From Sipunculus nudus (lineage: Eukaryota > Annelida > Sipuncula > Golfingiida > Sipunculidae): DNA of 64,000 nucleotides. The stretch lies in NCBI GenBank assembly GCA_026874595.1, contig CM049313.1, forward strand, positions 43,244,659 to 43,308,658. The letters are read 5' to 3'. The notes under the pieces are model-generated. The model made no database searches. It saw only the letters and a list, made by a program, of their open reading frames with translations, and had not been told where the DNA came from. Shown one piece after another: positions 26,611-41,300 of this stretch (position 1 is its first letter; each line of letters begins with the position of its first letter). A program made the position numbers and the translations under genes.

Positions 26611-29600
26611 TGTTTGTTTACTGTCCCAACCCTGTCTGTGTTTGATTTACATAATTTTGAAATCCACGTTCTTTTGCAGGCATTTTATCCTATGACAGAG
26701 AAGTTTAAGATAGAACCTGGGGATTATCTGGTAAGGTCTATGATATATTTCATCAAACGTTGATCATATCATTAAACATGTTTTAGTTACCCATCAATGT
26801 GACATGTTTATATTCAATTTGTAAATTATACAATTTTTCACAGATATATGGATTGTTCCTTATAATTTATACTTGCCAGATTTGCCTCATGTATGTATTA
26901 ACAATAACAAAAATGAATTAACAATAAAGAAAGTTCTGTGTGAAAAAAAAATTAGTAAAAAGGTAAAGAAACTTTCAATTTGTCTGCAACCTGTACTACA
27001 TGTTAACAACTTGCTACTAAAAACTTGACATCTAAACTCTTGAATTATTATTCCTTGCCAGCAACTTCAGACCTGCCACCCTGCTTTAATTATTTCTTGT
27101 GACATAAGGTTGATTTTACATTCTAAATAATTGTTTAATATCTGAATAAAAGTAATATTCTTATGTGTATGGTTAAGTGCTCAAGACAGTTGTAAGGTTT
27201 GTATCAAAATATAATTTTGCTTATGTTTCAGATTGGTCGCTGTACATATGATTCATCCAGCAGACACAGACAGACAGAAATAGGGTAAGTTGTATGCACC
27301 TTTTGAACAGGAATTCATGGATGGATGTAAATTTTAAAGAATTTGAAGGAAACTGTCTGGTCATAGTTATATGTAATATGTACACATGAAATTGCATGCA
27401 TATCAGGAACCTCATATGGTCTTTCTAAGAAAATTAACAATTTGAAATTATAATTCATAAACCGCCAAACTAGAGCTTTGCATTTTTATTACACATACAC
27501 AGCAAGGAAATCAGTATGGTGCGCCATATTGTTTTAAAAAATGGTGAACAGAGAAATGGTTATGGTTGGACAAGTACTTATCTTTACCTTACTTCAGATA
27601 ATTTCAGGCTATCACACCCTGCACCTGAAAAGTACTGCTGCAATTTCTCAGTGATAATGTTTAAAGGTGATACCAAGAATTAGCATATGATCATTAGTTA
27701 ATTGCATTTCCTATTATATTATCTGTTATCATGCAGCTGAGGAAAAATAACCACAGATTGACCTTGCCCTTTTCCTGGTTTGGGCATATTTATCCATTAA
27801 TATATGGATACTATGTGACCTGTTATTGTACTATATTCAAAATCAATATGTACGTGTATAGTCCCCAGCCAATAATGTTATACATTATACTCTATGTTAC
27901 AAGAAAGGCAAGATGCAAATAAAAATAAATGATTTTTCGTGGCCAGTTATTTAAACAGGACATTAACAAGAACATGTGCAATCAGCTTTTATCAAGTTCA
28001 TATTATATCCAGTCTGTTAGGTTTGCAGGCAATCACAGTTTTAGAAAAAATGAACTTTGATGGAGAAAGTGCTATGGAAACTTAGATCTTTGTCCAGATG
28101 TTTTATTTTCTTGTTTGAGGGATGAATGATGTTCATTTATGTTCTGTACATCTATTTATTATTATTTCATGCTGCAGTGCTACACATAATGATGAGATGT
28201 GCAATTTCTACATGATGTACTATACGGATGCCAAGAAGGGAGATGTCTATGGTGACTGCGGCACAAACGAGTACCCACGTTTTTTCAAGAACCTCCCTCC
28301 GGGGTCAGATGCACCACTACCACCGAAACCGAACTTCAAAACTCACCAAGCAGGTAATCATCCCCGCTCAGAAACCCAGTCTCGAGACGAGACTCCCGAT
28401 CCTGATTACATCCAGTATTTAGAAAGATTTGGAAACCGTTACCCCGACACTTTCAGTAACTATGACGATTATGATCCAGTGTATGAGCCACCCCAGCGGG
28501 ACAAAGATTTTTTTTATTATGAAGTTGAAAACCAGAGAAGTAGAAACCGCCATCCAAGCAGGTATAATGGTCTTGGTTACCCAAGGTACAACCAGGATGA
28601 GTATATGCCAGATACGAGGAATCCTTATCGTGTGGACACAGGAGGTGACGTTGATTTGCGTGGTGATGGGCGTAGTGGTGGTAGTGATTTCGGTGGTGAT
28701 GCCCGTCGCGGTGGTGGAAAGTATCCAGAAGAGGCACGGCAAAGATGGAGAGAAGAGGAAAAGGATGAGCCAGCACAACCATCAGTGCCATTAAGTGGGC
28801 ATAAAAAGCAGACTTTGGGTAACCAAGAAGTCACCAGTGCCCGCGTAGCACCAAGTGAGTGCAGTGTCTCCGGCTATAAGTTCTTGTGATCGATGTTGTC
28901 TCCTACCTGTTGTCTTTCCTGTTGTTGGATTAGCGCTACCAGCCAAGCTGCACAATCTTGTTATCAGCTGCATGTGTTGTAAGCTCTTGTATTTTGTTAT
29001 AATTGTTGTCATGGTTGATAGGACAATCTTATTAGACATTCATTTTCTTAGCTACCACATTTCAGTTGTAACGGTATTCCAGGTCTGTATCCATAATTGT
29101 GCATGTATTTTAGGGGCTCAAAATTATTGCTAGACCATTAGAAATGCTGTTTATTTTTAAGGGAGGTCAAGCACAGTTGTATATAGCACCAGCTCTTCTT
29201 GGCTCACAATTGTTTTTTTAGCTCAGCTTACTTTCAGTCATGCTGGGCTATAGCGATGGGTCTTTGTCCGTTGTCCTTCCGTCTGTCCGTCTGGCCGTTA
29301 GCAGGGCACAAATCATAACTGTAGGGGCTAGGGCAATGAACCCTATGTAGTCTTAGAGGTTCTAAAAAGATCTCCTTGCAAGCCTGAAATTAGGTCACTG
29401 CGACCTATATTCTTGAAGTTATGGGGTGTGTTTGCACCCCCCAGAAATAATTCTTTTAGCCAAAATTTTCATCCCAAACCTTCTATCTTTCACATACAGC
29501 TCACCTACCAACAGGGGAAGAACCATAATTATTTTGAGGTCACAAGGTCAAAGGTCAAGGTCACAGAACCAACTTCTTTGAAAAGCCTGTGGATGCATTT

Positions 29601-32600
29601 TAAGCCAAACCTTTCATCCCAATTCTTTGATCTTTCACATATAGCTCACCTACTAAGTGGGAGAAGAATCCTATAGATGTTGAGGTCACAAGGTCAAAGG
29701 TCAGGGTCACAGGATCCACTTCTTTGAAAAGGTTGTGGACACATTTCAAGCTAGACCTTTCATTCCAAACCTTTCAGCAGGGATATTGCTTCTCTGCCAA
29801 CAGACGAAAAGACCTGTTGATTTTGAGGTCAAAGATCAAGTTCACAGCACCCTCTTCTTGCATGGAGTCATTTTCAGGCAAACTTTTCAATCTATACTTT
29901 CCATCTGTCACATATGGCTTACCTACCATTAGGGGAAGAAGCCTATTGATGTTGAGTTCAAAAGGTCAAAGGTCAAGGTCACAATATTGTTCTAATTGCT
30001 TGTGAACATATTTAAAGTGAAACTGTTCAACCCAAACCTTCAGTCTTTCACATATGCCACATCTATGCATCACTGAATGTGATTCAAACTCCATATTTAT
30101 GGGTCTTTTTGCATGAAGAAATAACTAATTGATTTTGAGGTCAGCTGGTTATTAGTTTCTGCAGACTGGTGGAGCCACCTGTATTTTTTTTTAAAGTTTA
30201 CACATTTTTTCTCTATTTTGAAGATATATAAATACAGACATAATCTTGGCCTGTTGGTTGATCTGTTTGATGCTTCAGTTGAATGGGTATATACTACCAT
30301 TCAGATGATAAAATTGCCTTTTGCGAATCTCTTCCCAGTCAGCTGAGCGTCATGACCCACGGGTCACTTGTTCAGATTCTGATCAAGATTATGTTTTTTG
30401 GGGATCATATAAATATTTAATTTGCTGTTCAATAAAGGAATGATGTATTGTCTAGTTAATAACCATGTGAGGGACCTGTTTTTGAATATAAACTTACAAA
30501 TTAGTAAAATGAGTAGAGATCCTTTAATTGCATTACTGTTTAAAATCATGTCATGAAAAACTTAAGTTTTCCAATAAAAAATGCGGGATTTAGTATATAC
30601 TTTCAAGGTCCAGTAAATTTTCTGCTTTGCTGAACAATACTGTCTGGCAGAAAGTTTTACCAGTTTTAAACCCTTGTTTATATAGTTCAGTCTATTTATA
30701 CAAGCTCTTCGACATTTTGTCTGACCTCATCTCAAGAATGCCCATACACCTAGATATATATATTTGGGGAATACCTGTACGAAGCTGTAAATGATCCCTG
30801 ATGAAATCTCCGCAGGCTTATCTCTAGTTTTTAAATCATCATATGCATCATCATATTCTGTGCCATATCCTCATCTGTACTGACCAAAACACTCCTAAAT
30901 AGAATTCTGTATTTTAAGGATAGGTCCATGACCTGTTGGAGGCACTGTCCAATGAAAGGAGATGATAATTAGGTTCATTAAGAATGATATGTAATTGACT
31001 TCACCACCACATCTCCTACGCTCTGCCCCTTTAACCAAATTATGCTGATGAGACCTAAAAATACTCCTTCACAGAAGATTATCCATGTCTATGGCTGCGA
31101 GACTGTATATAAGACAACAATGACTTCACAAAGATGTAAAAAAGTTGGTCACCTATGACGTCGCATTGAGTGACGTCATCAGCTTGAATTGCTTTATCTC
31201 TGTTCTGATATAATATGATCATTTGCCATATTATGGATTATTTGTCTCATTTAAATTTAGCGCATGGTAAGACATAATTATTCACTCCCCAGTCAGCGGA
31301 ATAGTTCATGCAGCCTCTGGAATGAACTTTTAATTCTCTCCCCTTTGTTTAAAAAATATATAAGAAAATCATGCAGAAAGGGGTACTAGTACAGACTTCA
31401 TGTCTCCCGTTAGTAGGGTCACCGCAAGTATGCAATTGGCTTTACAGCTGATTGACTGTTTACATTGCCAACATTAATTTGATTGGTTGCAGCAACTACT
31501 TTGCTCAAGATTATTCATTGAATGAAAATGCGATTAAGGACACATAGAGTTCATGGTTAGGTCAATTATTAAACCATCTAGAATTTAGCTTCAATCGAGT
31601 TTTCACTCTTTTGCCACTGAGGTACTGACATGGTTCAGACCATGAAACTTCAGCTTGGGAGTCCATCACCTGAACCACTATGCAACCCATCCCATTCCCC
31701 CCCCCCCCCCCCCCCTCAGCCAACCCATCCAAATATGTTAGTTCTGGCACTGTCTTTGGTCCCCCATTGTGTTAACATTGAGCCTATTTAAATTATTTTT
31801 ATACATTATGATTTTGTTTCATTGTATCTGAATTTCTTTTTGTGCAATAAATCTTACCAGATTGCTGTTCGACCTTTTATTTCCTTTTGTATCTTTTCTC
31901 AAACATGTATTTAAACTCTTTATGAGCTTGCAATTGTTATGTATATACATGTATATGTACTATATTGATATTTACATACCTATATATCTGTGTGTGTGTA
32001 TATATATGTCAAGGCCCAGATTGCGATCTGGACAGATCTTAGATCTGTCCAGCCCAAATTACGATCGCAGTTCAGGCCGGCCCAAACTGCGATCGCAATC
32101 CAGGCTAGCCATATCTTGGATCTGTCCAGCCTATATTGCGATCACAGTTTAGTCCGGCCCAGATTGCGATCTTGTCTTTCTTGCTTCAGGATCGCAATCT
32201 GGACTGGACAGATCTGAGATCTGTCCAGTCAAGATTGCGATCCTAAACTTGACCAGCCCATATTGCGATCCGTGCAATCCAAATGTTTCAGCTTGTTAAT
32301 TTATAGTTATTTTGAAATTAAAAAAAAATTAAATATGTCAAAATTTTAAAATTTTACTCAGACAAGTACTGATTAAATATGTCAATATTTTTCACCAATA
32401 ATATTAAGACTCGTGGCTGTATCAGGACTTTTTTTCGCAATGCCTGCAGATATTGGCCTGATTTTTGGTGTGTGAGCAGATATAGACCAGTTACAGATCG
32501 AGTTCGCATTTCGTCCTGGTTGACCTACTTTTGACTGTTTAACGGCTCCTGAACATAGAAAATTTCATGAAAAATATGAAATTTCATGACAAATACACAT

Positions 32601-35335
32601 GTACGTTTTTTTTTTCTCAGTGCCTGCAGATATTGGCCTGATTTTTTTATGTGTGGACAGATATAGACCAGTTACAAATCGAGTTCGCGTTTCGTCCTGG
32701 TTGACCTACTTTTGACCGTTTTACGGCTCCTAAACTTAGAAATTTTCATGAAAAATAGAAATATTCATGACAGATACACATGTACGGACTTTTTTTCGCA
32801 ATGCCTGCAGATACTGGCCTAATTTTTGGTGTGTGGGCAGATATAGACCAGTTACAGATGGAGTTCACGTTTTGTCCCAGTTGACCTATTTTTGACCGTT
32901 TGACGGTGTTCTAACATAGAAAATTTCATAAAAAAGGTGCACATGTATGGACTTTTTTTCGCAGTGCCTGCAGATATGGGCCTGATTTTTGGTGTGTAGG
33001 CAGATAATGACCAGTTACAGATTGAGTTCTTGTTTTGTCTCAGTTGACCTACTTTTGACCATTTGACTGCTCCTGAACATAGAAAGTTTCATGAAAAATA
33101 TAAATTTTCATAACAAATGCATATGTACTGACTTTTTTTCCTCAATGCCTGCAGATACCACCCTGATTTTTTTTGTGTAAGCAGATAATGACAGTTACAG
33201 ATCAAGTTTGCGTTTCATCCTGGTTGACCTACTTTTGATTGTTTTACGGATCCTAAACATAGAAAATTTCATGAAAGACAGAAATTTTTATGGAAAATGC
33301 ACATGTATGGACTTTTTTTCACAATGCGTGCATATACTGGCATGATTTTTGGTGTGTTGCTTGATAATGACCCGTTACAGATCGAGTTTGCATTTTGCCC
33401 TTGTTGACCTACTTTTGACCATATGACACCTCCTGAACTTAAAAAATTTTCCAAATTTTACAAATGTTTCTAATTTGCCCAAGGTGGGGGCATTCGTGTC
33501 GTTCCGACACATCTAGTTTATTCTTATAATGGTTTCATAGCTGAGATTGCTTTTAATTTTTTTTACATTTTTTTAAATAAAAATATTTAAATATGATAAA
33601 AAATCAGATCTTGGACAAGTTCTCGTTATGATTTCTGTAATGTTGATAATTGTCATAACACTTTTGCTATGTCTAGTGCTTAGATTGATGTGAAAGTAGT
33701 CCAAAGTGAATATAAAAGTTTTATGTTTAAATATAAATTAAAGCCAAAAAAACAGGTACTTATGATCATTATGATCATACTTAAATACCAGACATGATAA
33801 GAATACTTTGCAAATATATTTGAATGCGAATATGAATATATGTACTCCATAATTTCATGCATAAAAATAGGAATACAGGTATAAATGAAAGTATTTGAAT
33901 ACAAATGCAAATACTTTCAAAATGTAATCATGAATGTATTCATGAATATATTCTATTATATTATTTTAATAATCATTTATTTCGATTATATTTTTAAAAG
34001 ATCTTTTCATATGATGCTGTTATTATTTTTAATTTAAATTATATTTGACAAAATATTTGTTATTAATTTATAATGAATAGTTATATTATTTAAGTTTTAT
34101 TCTTGGGTAGGAATAACCAGTAATTATTAAATAAAAGTTCTCATTTGTAAAAATCAGAATTACCATGACTGATAATGGACAGGTTTTTTTTCAAATAATT
34201 CTACTGCAATGTAGATAAAGTTATATGGCCAAGTCCAAACCTATGTGAAAACAGCACACCATTTCCAGCTGTATATAAAATAAATGACATCAATCCTCTT
34301 CCCTGTCTCCAAGGATATTATCATAATCTTACATAACTTGAGTTAAACACCATCAGCTCATAATGCAGCTTATATTAACACACAAAACCTGCACTTGCCT
34401 ACCTCCTCTTCCAATTCATATTTTGTGAGCATATAAAACCCAAGGGTTCATTGTTACCTTTTTCAACAACCATGCAATACTAAATGAGTTGGTGAAACAT
34501 CCCATGTTTCACTCCTGTGGTATGAAGGAGTGAAAATTGCCTTTCTGTATTATAATTGTATTTATATGGGAAAATGGTACAATTCAATACCAAATGAGTT
34601 GGTAAAACAACCAACGTTTCACTCCTGTGATCGTAAAAGCATGGATCGCAATATGGGCTGGTCAAGTTTAGGATCGCAATCTCGGCTGGACTGATCTTAG
34701 ATCTGTCCAGACCAGATTGCAATACTGAAGCAAGAAAGACAGGATCGCAGTCTGGGCTGGACTAAACTGCGATCGCAATCTAGGCTGGACGGATCTAAGA
34801 TCTGGCCAGCCTGGAATACGATTGCAGTTTGGGCCGGCCTGAACTGCGATCGCAATTTGGGCTGGACAGATCTAAGATCCATCCAGATCGCGATCTGGGC
34901 CTTGACATATATATGTATGTATGTATATATGGTATGACAATTAATTGATTATATCGATGATTGGTCATGCTCTTTCCTAAATGATTAAATAGATTGCATT
35001 TTTGCATAATCGATCATAAACGATGATGTATGCACATCCAAGGGAGTCATGTTATCCCAATAAAATATTCTAATTCTGTGAGAGGTATAAAAAAGATGGG
35101 AAAAACTTAAGATTGAGCAGTGAATAAGTATAAAAAAACCCTGCTATTAGCATGATCTTTCAGCATGATGTACAAGTTACCCTAACTTTACTTAGTCACT
35201 ATTAAAGGTATAATTCCATACAGCAGATTTCATGGTAATAAAGATGGTACTTAAATAATTGTTTAATGATCAAACATCAGCCATTTTTATTTTCAGTCAT
35301 AGAATATGATTTTATAACTTATTCCTACCACACAT

Positions 35336-35397
<62 letters not shown>

Positions 35398-38300
35398 CAT
35401 ACTCAAGTTAAAACTATTACCAAATAAAACTGGCCTTGATTTGTCACAGTTTTCTGTAGGTCATATTGCCCATTCAACTTTTATATATAAATAATGTTCC
35501 TCAGTGATTTATTATTAAAATGCTGTAAGTAGCTTACTTCAAAATATGTTGGAATGGTGATTTTGACTGGGCTTCAATAGGCAGCTTTTTTATCAGCTAT
35601 GAAAAATTAGATACAGTGAACAGGGACAGTTTGACATAATTAGTGGTAGCTTTCTGGTTCTAATTTATCTTTTAAGGATTTGGACCCTTGAGAGTAAAGG
35701 CTTGTTTACACACCACAGATGTTACCTTAGTGTTACCACTGTGTCCCAGTGTCACCCTGATTCCTTAATTTTTGAGCATCTTAAAAAATGTCCTGGTGTT
35801 TCCCCTTAATCCTCAATCCCTGCTGTCATCTCAATGTGCCCCCCCCCCATGTGTCCCCAGTGTTACCATTATTATAAGCCAATGTCACAACAAGACACAT
35901 TTGGGTTGACACTGGTTATGTGTGACACTGGTGACATGTTAACCCAGTCTTACTTTAAAATATTATCAACAATTTTTAAATGTAAATCATTGTTCTGTGA
36001 TATATGATGATATGTTGGATATCTGTAAATATTGTAATGATTTAGCAGCATTGAATATCTAAGCCTTTCTGATTGTCTTGAAATATTTATTTTTTACCAG
36101 AAGTTACTGTGGTTCCTGATTGGCCACATATTATACCTGATGATCATGTGACCTTGGGTCAGGTCGCTGGAGTTGCAGTAGATGCTGATGGACAAGTACA
36201 CATCTTTCACCGAGGGAATCGAGCCTGGGATGGAACGTAGGTTATTTATGTTTTTTAATAACATGAAAATACATTTTAAAGTTACACAATACTGCTTCTG
36301 TACTTTATGATTTAGCCTTGAAATATAAATTTCATGTCCATATTTATATATGTTGAGCTCACGTAAATAAGATAACCCACTTCTGTTGAAGTAACATGCT
36401 CGTAGTTCGGATTTGATTGATACATTTTAAAAACCTGCGCTTGTCTAGCCTCAGAAAAGTCAAAGCTTTATGGTAAGTCCCTTAGACTTTGGCACAATGA
36501 AGTTTCACTGTTGATTCATAAGTTTGAATTGCATATTCATAAGATTTTTAGCTCAGCTGACTGTAAGTCATCTGAGCTATAGTCGTGGTCCTTTGTCCGT
36601 CGTCCGGCCGTTAACAGGGCACGTTTTAAAACCATTGGACCTACGAATCCAAAATTCTGCATTCCATTAGATGTCCCCAAAATCTCTTACCATACCGAAA
36701 ATTGGGTCATTAGGACTTCATTCCTTCAAGATATTAAGGAAAAACCTCCGTTTTTCATAAACAAGTGACCCATGGGTCATGACGCTCAGCTGACTGGGAA
36801 GAGATTCACAAAAGGAAATTTTATCATCAGAGTGGTAGATACCCATTCAACTGAAGCATCAAACAGATTAACCAACAGGCCAAGATTTAGTCTGTATTTA
36901 TATATCTGAAAAATAGAGAAAAAATGTGTAAACTTTAAAAACTAGAATACGGGTAGCCGACAAGTGACTACGTGTATCTGCCAAAATCAGAGTGAAGTGA
37001 GGCATGGATTGAGTGGCAAGGGGAAACAGAGTAAGGTATATTAGCATGGATGTCTGCAGCCTAAATGTGTATGTAGGTTGTGCAACCTACCACAAATCCA
37101 GAAAGCTGTCCAAGTTGTATACATATGCAAAATTTTAGGCAGAAAAGTCAAACCACTACATGAATATGAGTGATTTTAGCCCACGGCAGACAAACAGACA
37201 GACGCTGTGCAAAAATGGTTGCAGTTTTGTGTATGATAAAGACCTATGTGAGATCTAAACACAAGCACAATTTTGGCCCAATCGGTCAAATGGTTCCTGA
37301 GATATTAGCTTGGATGTGTGCAGCGTTAACTAGAATGTAGGTGGCGCCACCTGTCATAAAATCAAGAAAGCTATCCAGGATGTATAAACCTGCAAAATTT
37401 TAGGCAGTTATGTCAAACCACTACAGAGAAATGAGTGTTTTTAGGCCACGGCAGACCAACAGACAGACACTGTGCAAAATGTGCAAAAATGGTTGCAGGT
37501 GGCCCCTCCAGTTTTGTGTATGATAAAGACCTATGTGAGATCTATACACATGCAAAATTTTGGCCCTATCGTTCAAACGGTTCCCGAGATATGAGCTTGG
37601 ATGTCTGCAGCATAAACTAGAATTAAGATGGCGCAACCTGTCATAAAATCAAGAAAGCTATCCAGGATGTATAAAACTGCAAAATTTTAGGCAGATATGT
37701 CAAACCACTGCCAAGATGTGAGTGACTTTATTGCACGGCAGACAAACAGACAGACGCTGTGCAAAAATGGTTGCAGGTGGTGCCACCAGTTTTGTGTATG
37801 ATAAATAGCTATGTTAGATCTATACACATGCAAAATTTTGGCCCGATCGGTCAAACGGTTCCCGAGATATGAGCTTGGATGTCATCAGTGTGAACGTGAA
37901 TGTAGGTGGTGCCACCTGTCATAAAATCAAGAAAGCTATCCAGGATGTATAAAACTGCAAAATTTTAGGCAGATATGTCAAACCACTGCCGAGATATGAG
38001 TGACATTATTGCACGGCAGACAAACAGACAGACGCTGTGCAAAAATGGTTGCAGGTGGCGCCACCAGTTTAGCGTATGATAAAGAGCTATGTTAGATCTA
38101 TATACATGCAAAATTTTGGCCCGATCGGTCAAACGGTTCCCGAAATATGAGCTTGGATGTCATCAGCGTGAATGAGAATGTAGGTGGCGCCACCTGTCAT
38201 AAAATCAAGAAAGCTATCCAGGATGTATACGCATGCCGAATTTCAGGTGAATTAGTCAATTCACTGCAGAGATATGAGTGATTTTAACCAAAGGCAGATG

Positions 38301-41300
38301 AACAGATGGACACTGTGCAAACATGGTTACAGGTGGCGCCACCATTTTTTGTGTATGTTATAGAGCTATCCAAGGGCTACATTAGTATAAATTTTATTTC
38401 CTGATCAGTCAAACGGTTCCTGAGATATGAGCTTGGAAAGCTGATAAAATCAAGTCCCAGAGGAGCTCTCTGGAAACGAACGCGGCAACGGCGGAGGAAC
38501 CCGGTCAAAAACAAAGTATCCGCAAAACTTCGTTTTGGCGGGTACAAAAATACAGGTGGCTCCACCAGTCTGCAGAAACTAATAAAAACACTTACAAACA
38601 TCAATATCCATGCAAAGAATCATGGTGATCTCCCCATTAGTTGTTCAGATACTTCAGCTTTTGTATCAAATTGTCCATTATTCGGAGGGATACTTCGGAG
38701 TCCTATAGCTTGAAGGATATGGGTAACAGAGACCTAATTTTAAGTTTCCACAGGCACTTTTCATGGGCCTTCTTGCATGACAAGAATGAAGATTCTAGGT
38801 CCAGTTGTTGCTATTTGTACCCTGTTGACAGATAACCACATCTTTAAAGGTATCAAAAAAAGAGAAAAAAAATCATAAAAATTTGAAAAAAATAGAGATG
38901 GCGCACCCAGTCTGCAGAAACTGATGGAACAGGTCATGATCAATATGTATGCCGAAAATCATGACCATCAGTGTTGTAGTTATTGAGATACTGCAGTTTT
39001 TGTATCAAATTTTCCATTATTCTGGGGGGTAATTTGGAGCCATACAGCTTAAAGAATATGGGTAACAGAGACATAATTTCAGGTTTCCATGGAGACTTTT
39101 CATGGGTCTCCCTGTGTGTCAAGAATGAAGATTCTAGGTCCAGTTTTAATGATTTGTGCCCTCTTAACAGATGTTCATAACTTTAAAGGTCTCAAAAATA
39201 GAGAAAAAATTCGTAAAAAACCCAAACAAATACAGGTGGTGCCACCAGTCTGCAGAAACTGATGAAACACTCCATGATCAATATCCATGAAAACAATTAT
39301 GGTGATCTCTGCATTAGTTGTTCAGATACTTCAGCTTTTGTATCAAATTTTCCATTATTCTGAGCTGTACTTTGGAGTGCCATAGCTCAAAGGATATGGG
39401 TAACAGAGACCTAATTTCAGGTGTCCATGGAGACTTATCATGGGTCTCCCTGTGTGTCAACAATGAAGATTCTAGGTCCAGTCCTTACGATTTGTACCCT
39501 GTTGACAGATAACTACATCCTAAAAGGTCTCAAAAATAGAGAAAAAAAATTGTGAAAATTTGAAAAAATACAGGTGGCACAACCAGTCTGCAGGTACTGA
39601 TGAAACTCCTCTTGATCAATATGTATGCCAAAAATCATGACCATCAGTGTTGTAGTTATTGAGATGTTGCAGTTTGTTTTTATCAAATTTTCCATTATCC
39701 TGGGGAGTTATTGGGAGCCCCCCATAGCTCAAAGGATATGGGTAACAGAGACCTTATTTCAGGTTTCCATGCAGACTTTTTATGGACCTCTCAGTGTGTC
39801 AAGAATGAAGATTCTAGGTCCAGTCTTTATGATTTGTGCCTTGTTAACAGCTGTTCACATTTTTAAATTCGTAAAAAATCAAAAAATTCAGGTGGCGCCA
39901 CCAGTCTGCAGGAAGTGATGGAACATCTCATGATCAATACGTATGCCAAAAATCATGACCATCAGTCAAGTAGTTAATGAGATATTGAAGTTTTTGTATG
40001 AAATTTTTTACTTTTCTTGGGGGTATTTTGGGGCCCCATAGCTCGAAGGATATGGGTAACAGAGATCTAATTTATGGTTTCCACGGAGACTTTTAATAGG
40101 TTTCTCAGTGTGTCGAGAATGAAGATTCTAGGTCCAGCGGTTACAATTTGTGCCACGTTAACAAATGACAGCATCTTTAAACGTCTCAAAAATAGAGGAA
40201 AAAATTGTAAAAAATCGAAAAATACAGGTGGCGCCACCAGTCTGCAGGAACTTATGGAACATCTCATGATCAATATGTATGCCAAAAATCATGACCATCA
40301 GTGTTTTAGTTATTGAGATATTGAAGTTTTTGTATGAAATTTTTTACTATTCTGGGGGGTACTTTGGGGCCCCATAGCTCGAAGGATATGGGTAACAGAG
40401 ACCTAATTTCTGGTTTCCAAGGAGATTTTTCATGGACCTCTCAGTGTATCAAGAATTAAGATTCTAGGTCTAGGCTTTACGATTTGTGCCTTGTTAACAG
40501 ATGTTCACATTTTTAAAGGTCTCAAAAATAGAGAAAAAAATTTGTAAAAAATTGAAAAATACAGGTGGCGCCACCAGTCTGCAGGAAGTGATGAAACATC
40601 TCATGATCAATATGTATGCCAAAAATCATGACCATCAGTCAAGTAGTTAATGAGATATTGAAGTTTTTGTATGAAATTTTTGACTTTTCTGGGGGGTACT
40701 TTGGGGCCCCATAGCTTGAAGGATATGGGTAACAGAGACCTAATTTCTGGTTTCCAAGGAGATTTTTCATGGACCTCTCAGAATCCCAAGTGGCAAGGTT
40801 CTAGGTTCAGCGGTTACGATTTGTGCCTGGTTAACGGACGGACAGACGGACGACGGACAAAGAGTGATCGCTATAGCTCAGATGACTTTCAGTCAGCTGA
40901 GCTAAAAAGCCATTGTTACACTTCAAGGCTGCCTAATATCAAAACCACTGATCTGTTTTTGATCATATTTAGTATTCCTAATCTTCCATACATTTTCTGT
41001 GCACATACCAAAAATTAGGTCAGTATTGGGTATTATTTTAAAGTTATGGGCCCTAATATAATGCAATTTTTTTAAAATCAGGAAATATATTTGCTCACTT
41101 AACATGAGAATTGCTGAAGCTGGAGACTTTTTTTCAGGAATATAACTTTATTTAATCAAGATTCAATTGTTTACCCCAAATTAGATCTGAATTTTGCAAA
41201 TTTTTCAAGTTATTCGCATAAATAAAAAATCAATACCTTAAAATTTGTCCAACTTTGGCAATGGCATGTTTTTTCCCTGTAACCACTGTTGATTTAATTT

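Larger units (their letters stand above)
32008..34906. mobile_element. Foldback element with 268-bp TIRs built of GATCGCAAT motifs
   Basis: Left arm 32008-32275 and right arm 34639-34906 are inverted copies of equal length, starting GTCAAGGCCCAGATTGCGAT. Each contains repeated 12-20 bp modules around GATCGCAAT and AGATCTTAGATCTGTCCAG. The interior holds the family-4 array (32425-33515) and a dispersed repeat (33784-34435). No transposase seen. Confidence 0.8.
28855..36100 (+). other. PAM: PAM intron 11 (7.2 kb) between the PHM linker and PAL
   Basis: Contains copy C, the dispersed repeat, the foldback element and the microsatellite. The remainder, including 35400-36090 with C-rich GTGTCACC-like runs, has no exon. 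Confidence 0.7.

Noticed and set aside
28419-28794. Open frames of 112-121 residues on both strands inside exon E11
   Set aside because: They overlap the PHM-linker coding frame and arise from its GAT/GGT-rich composition; they have no domain and do not fit splice sites.
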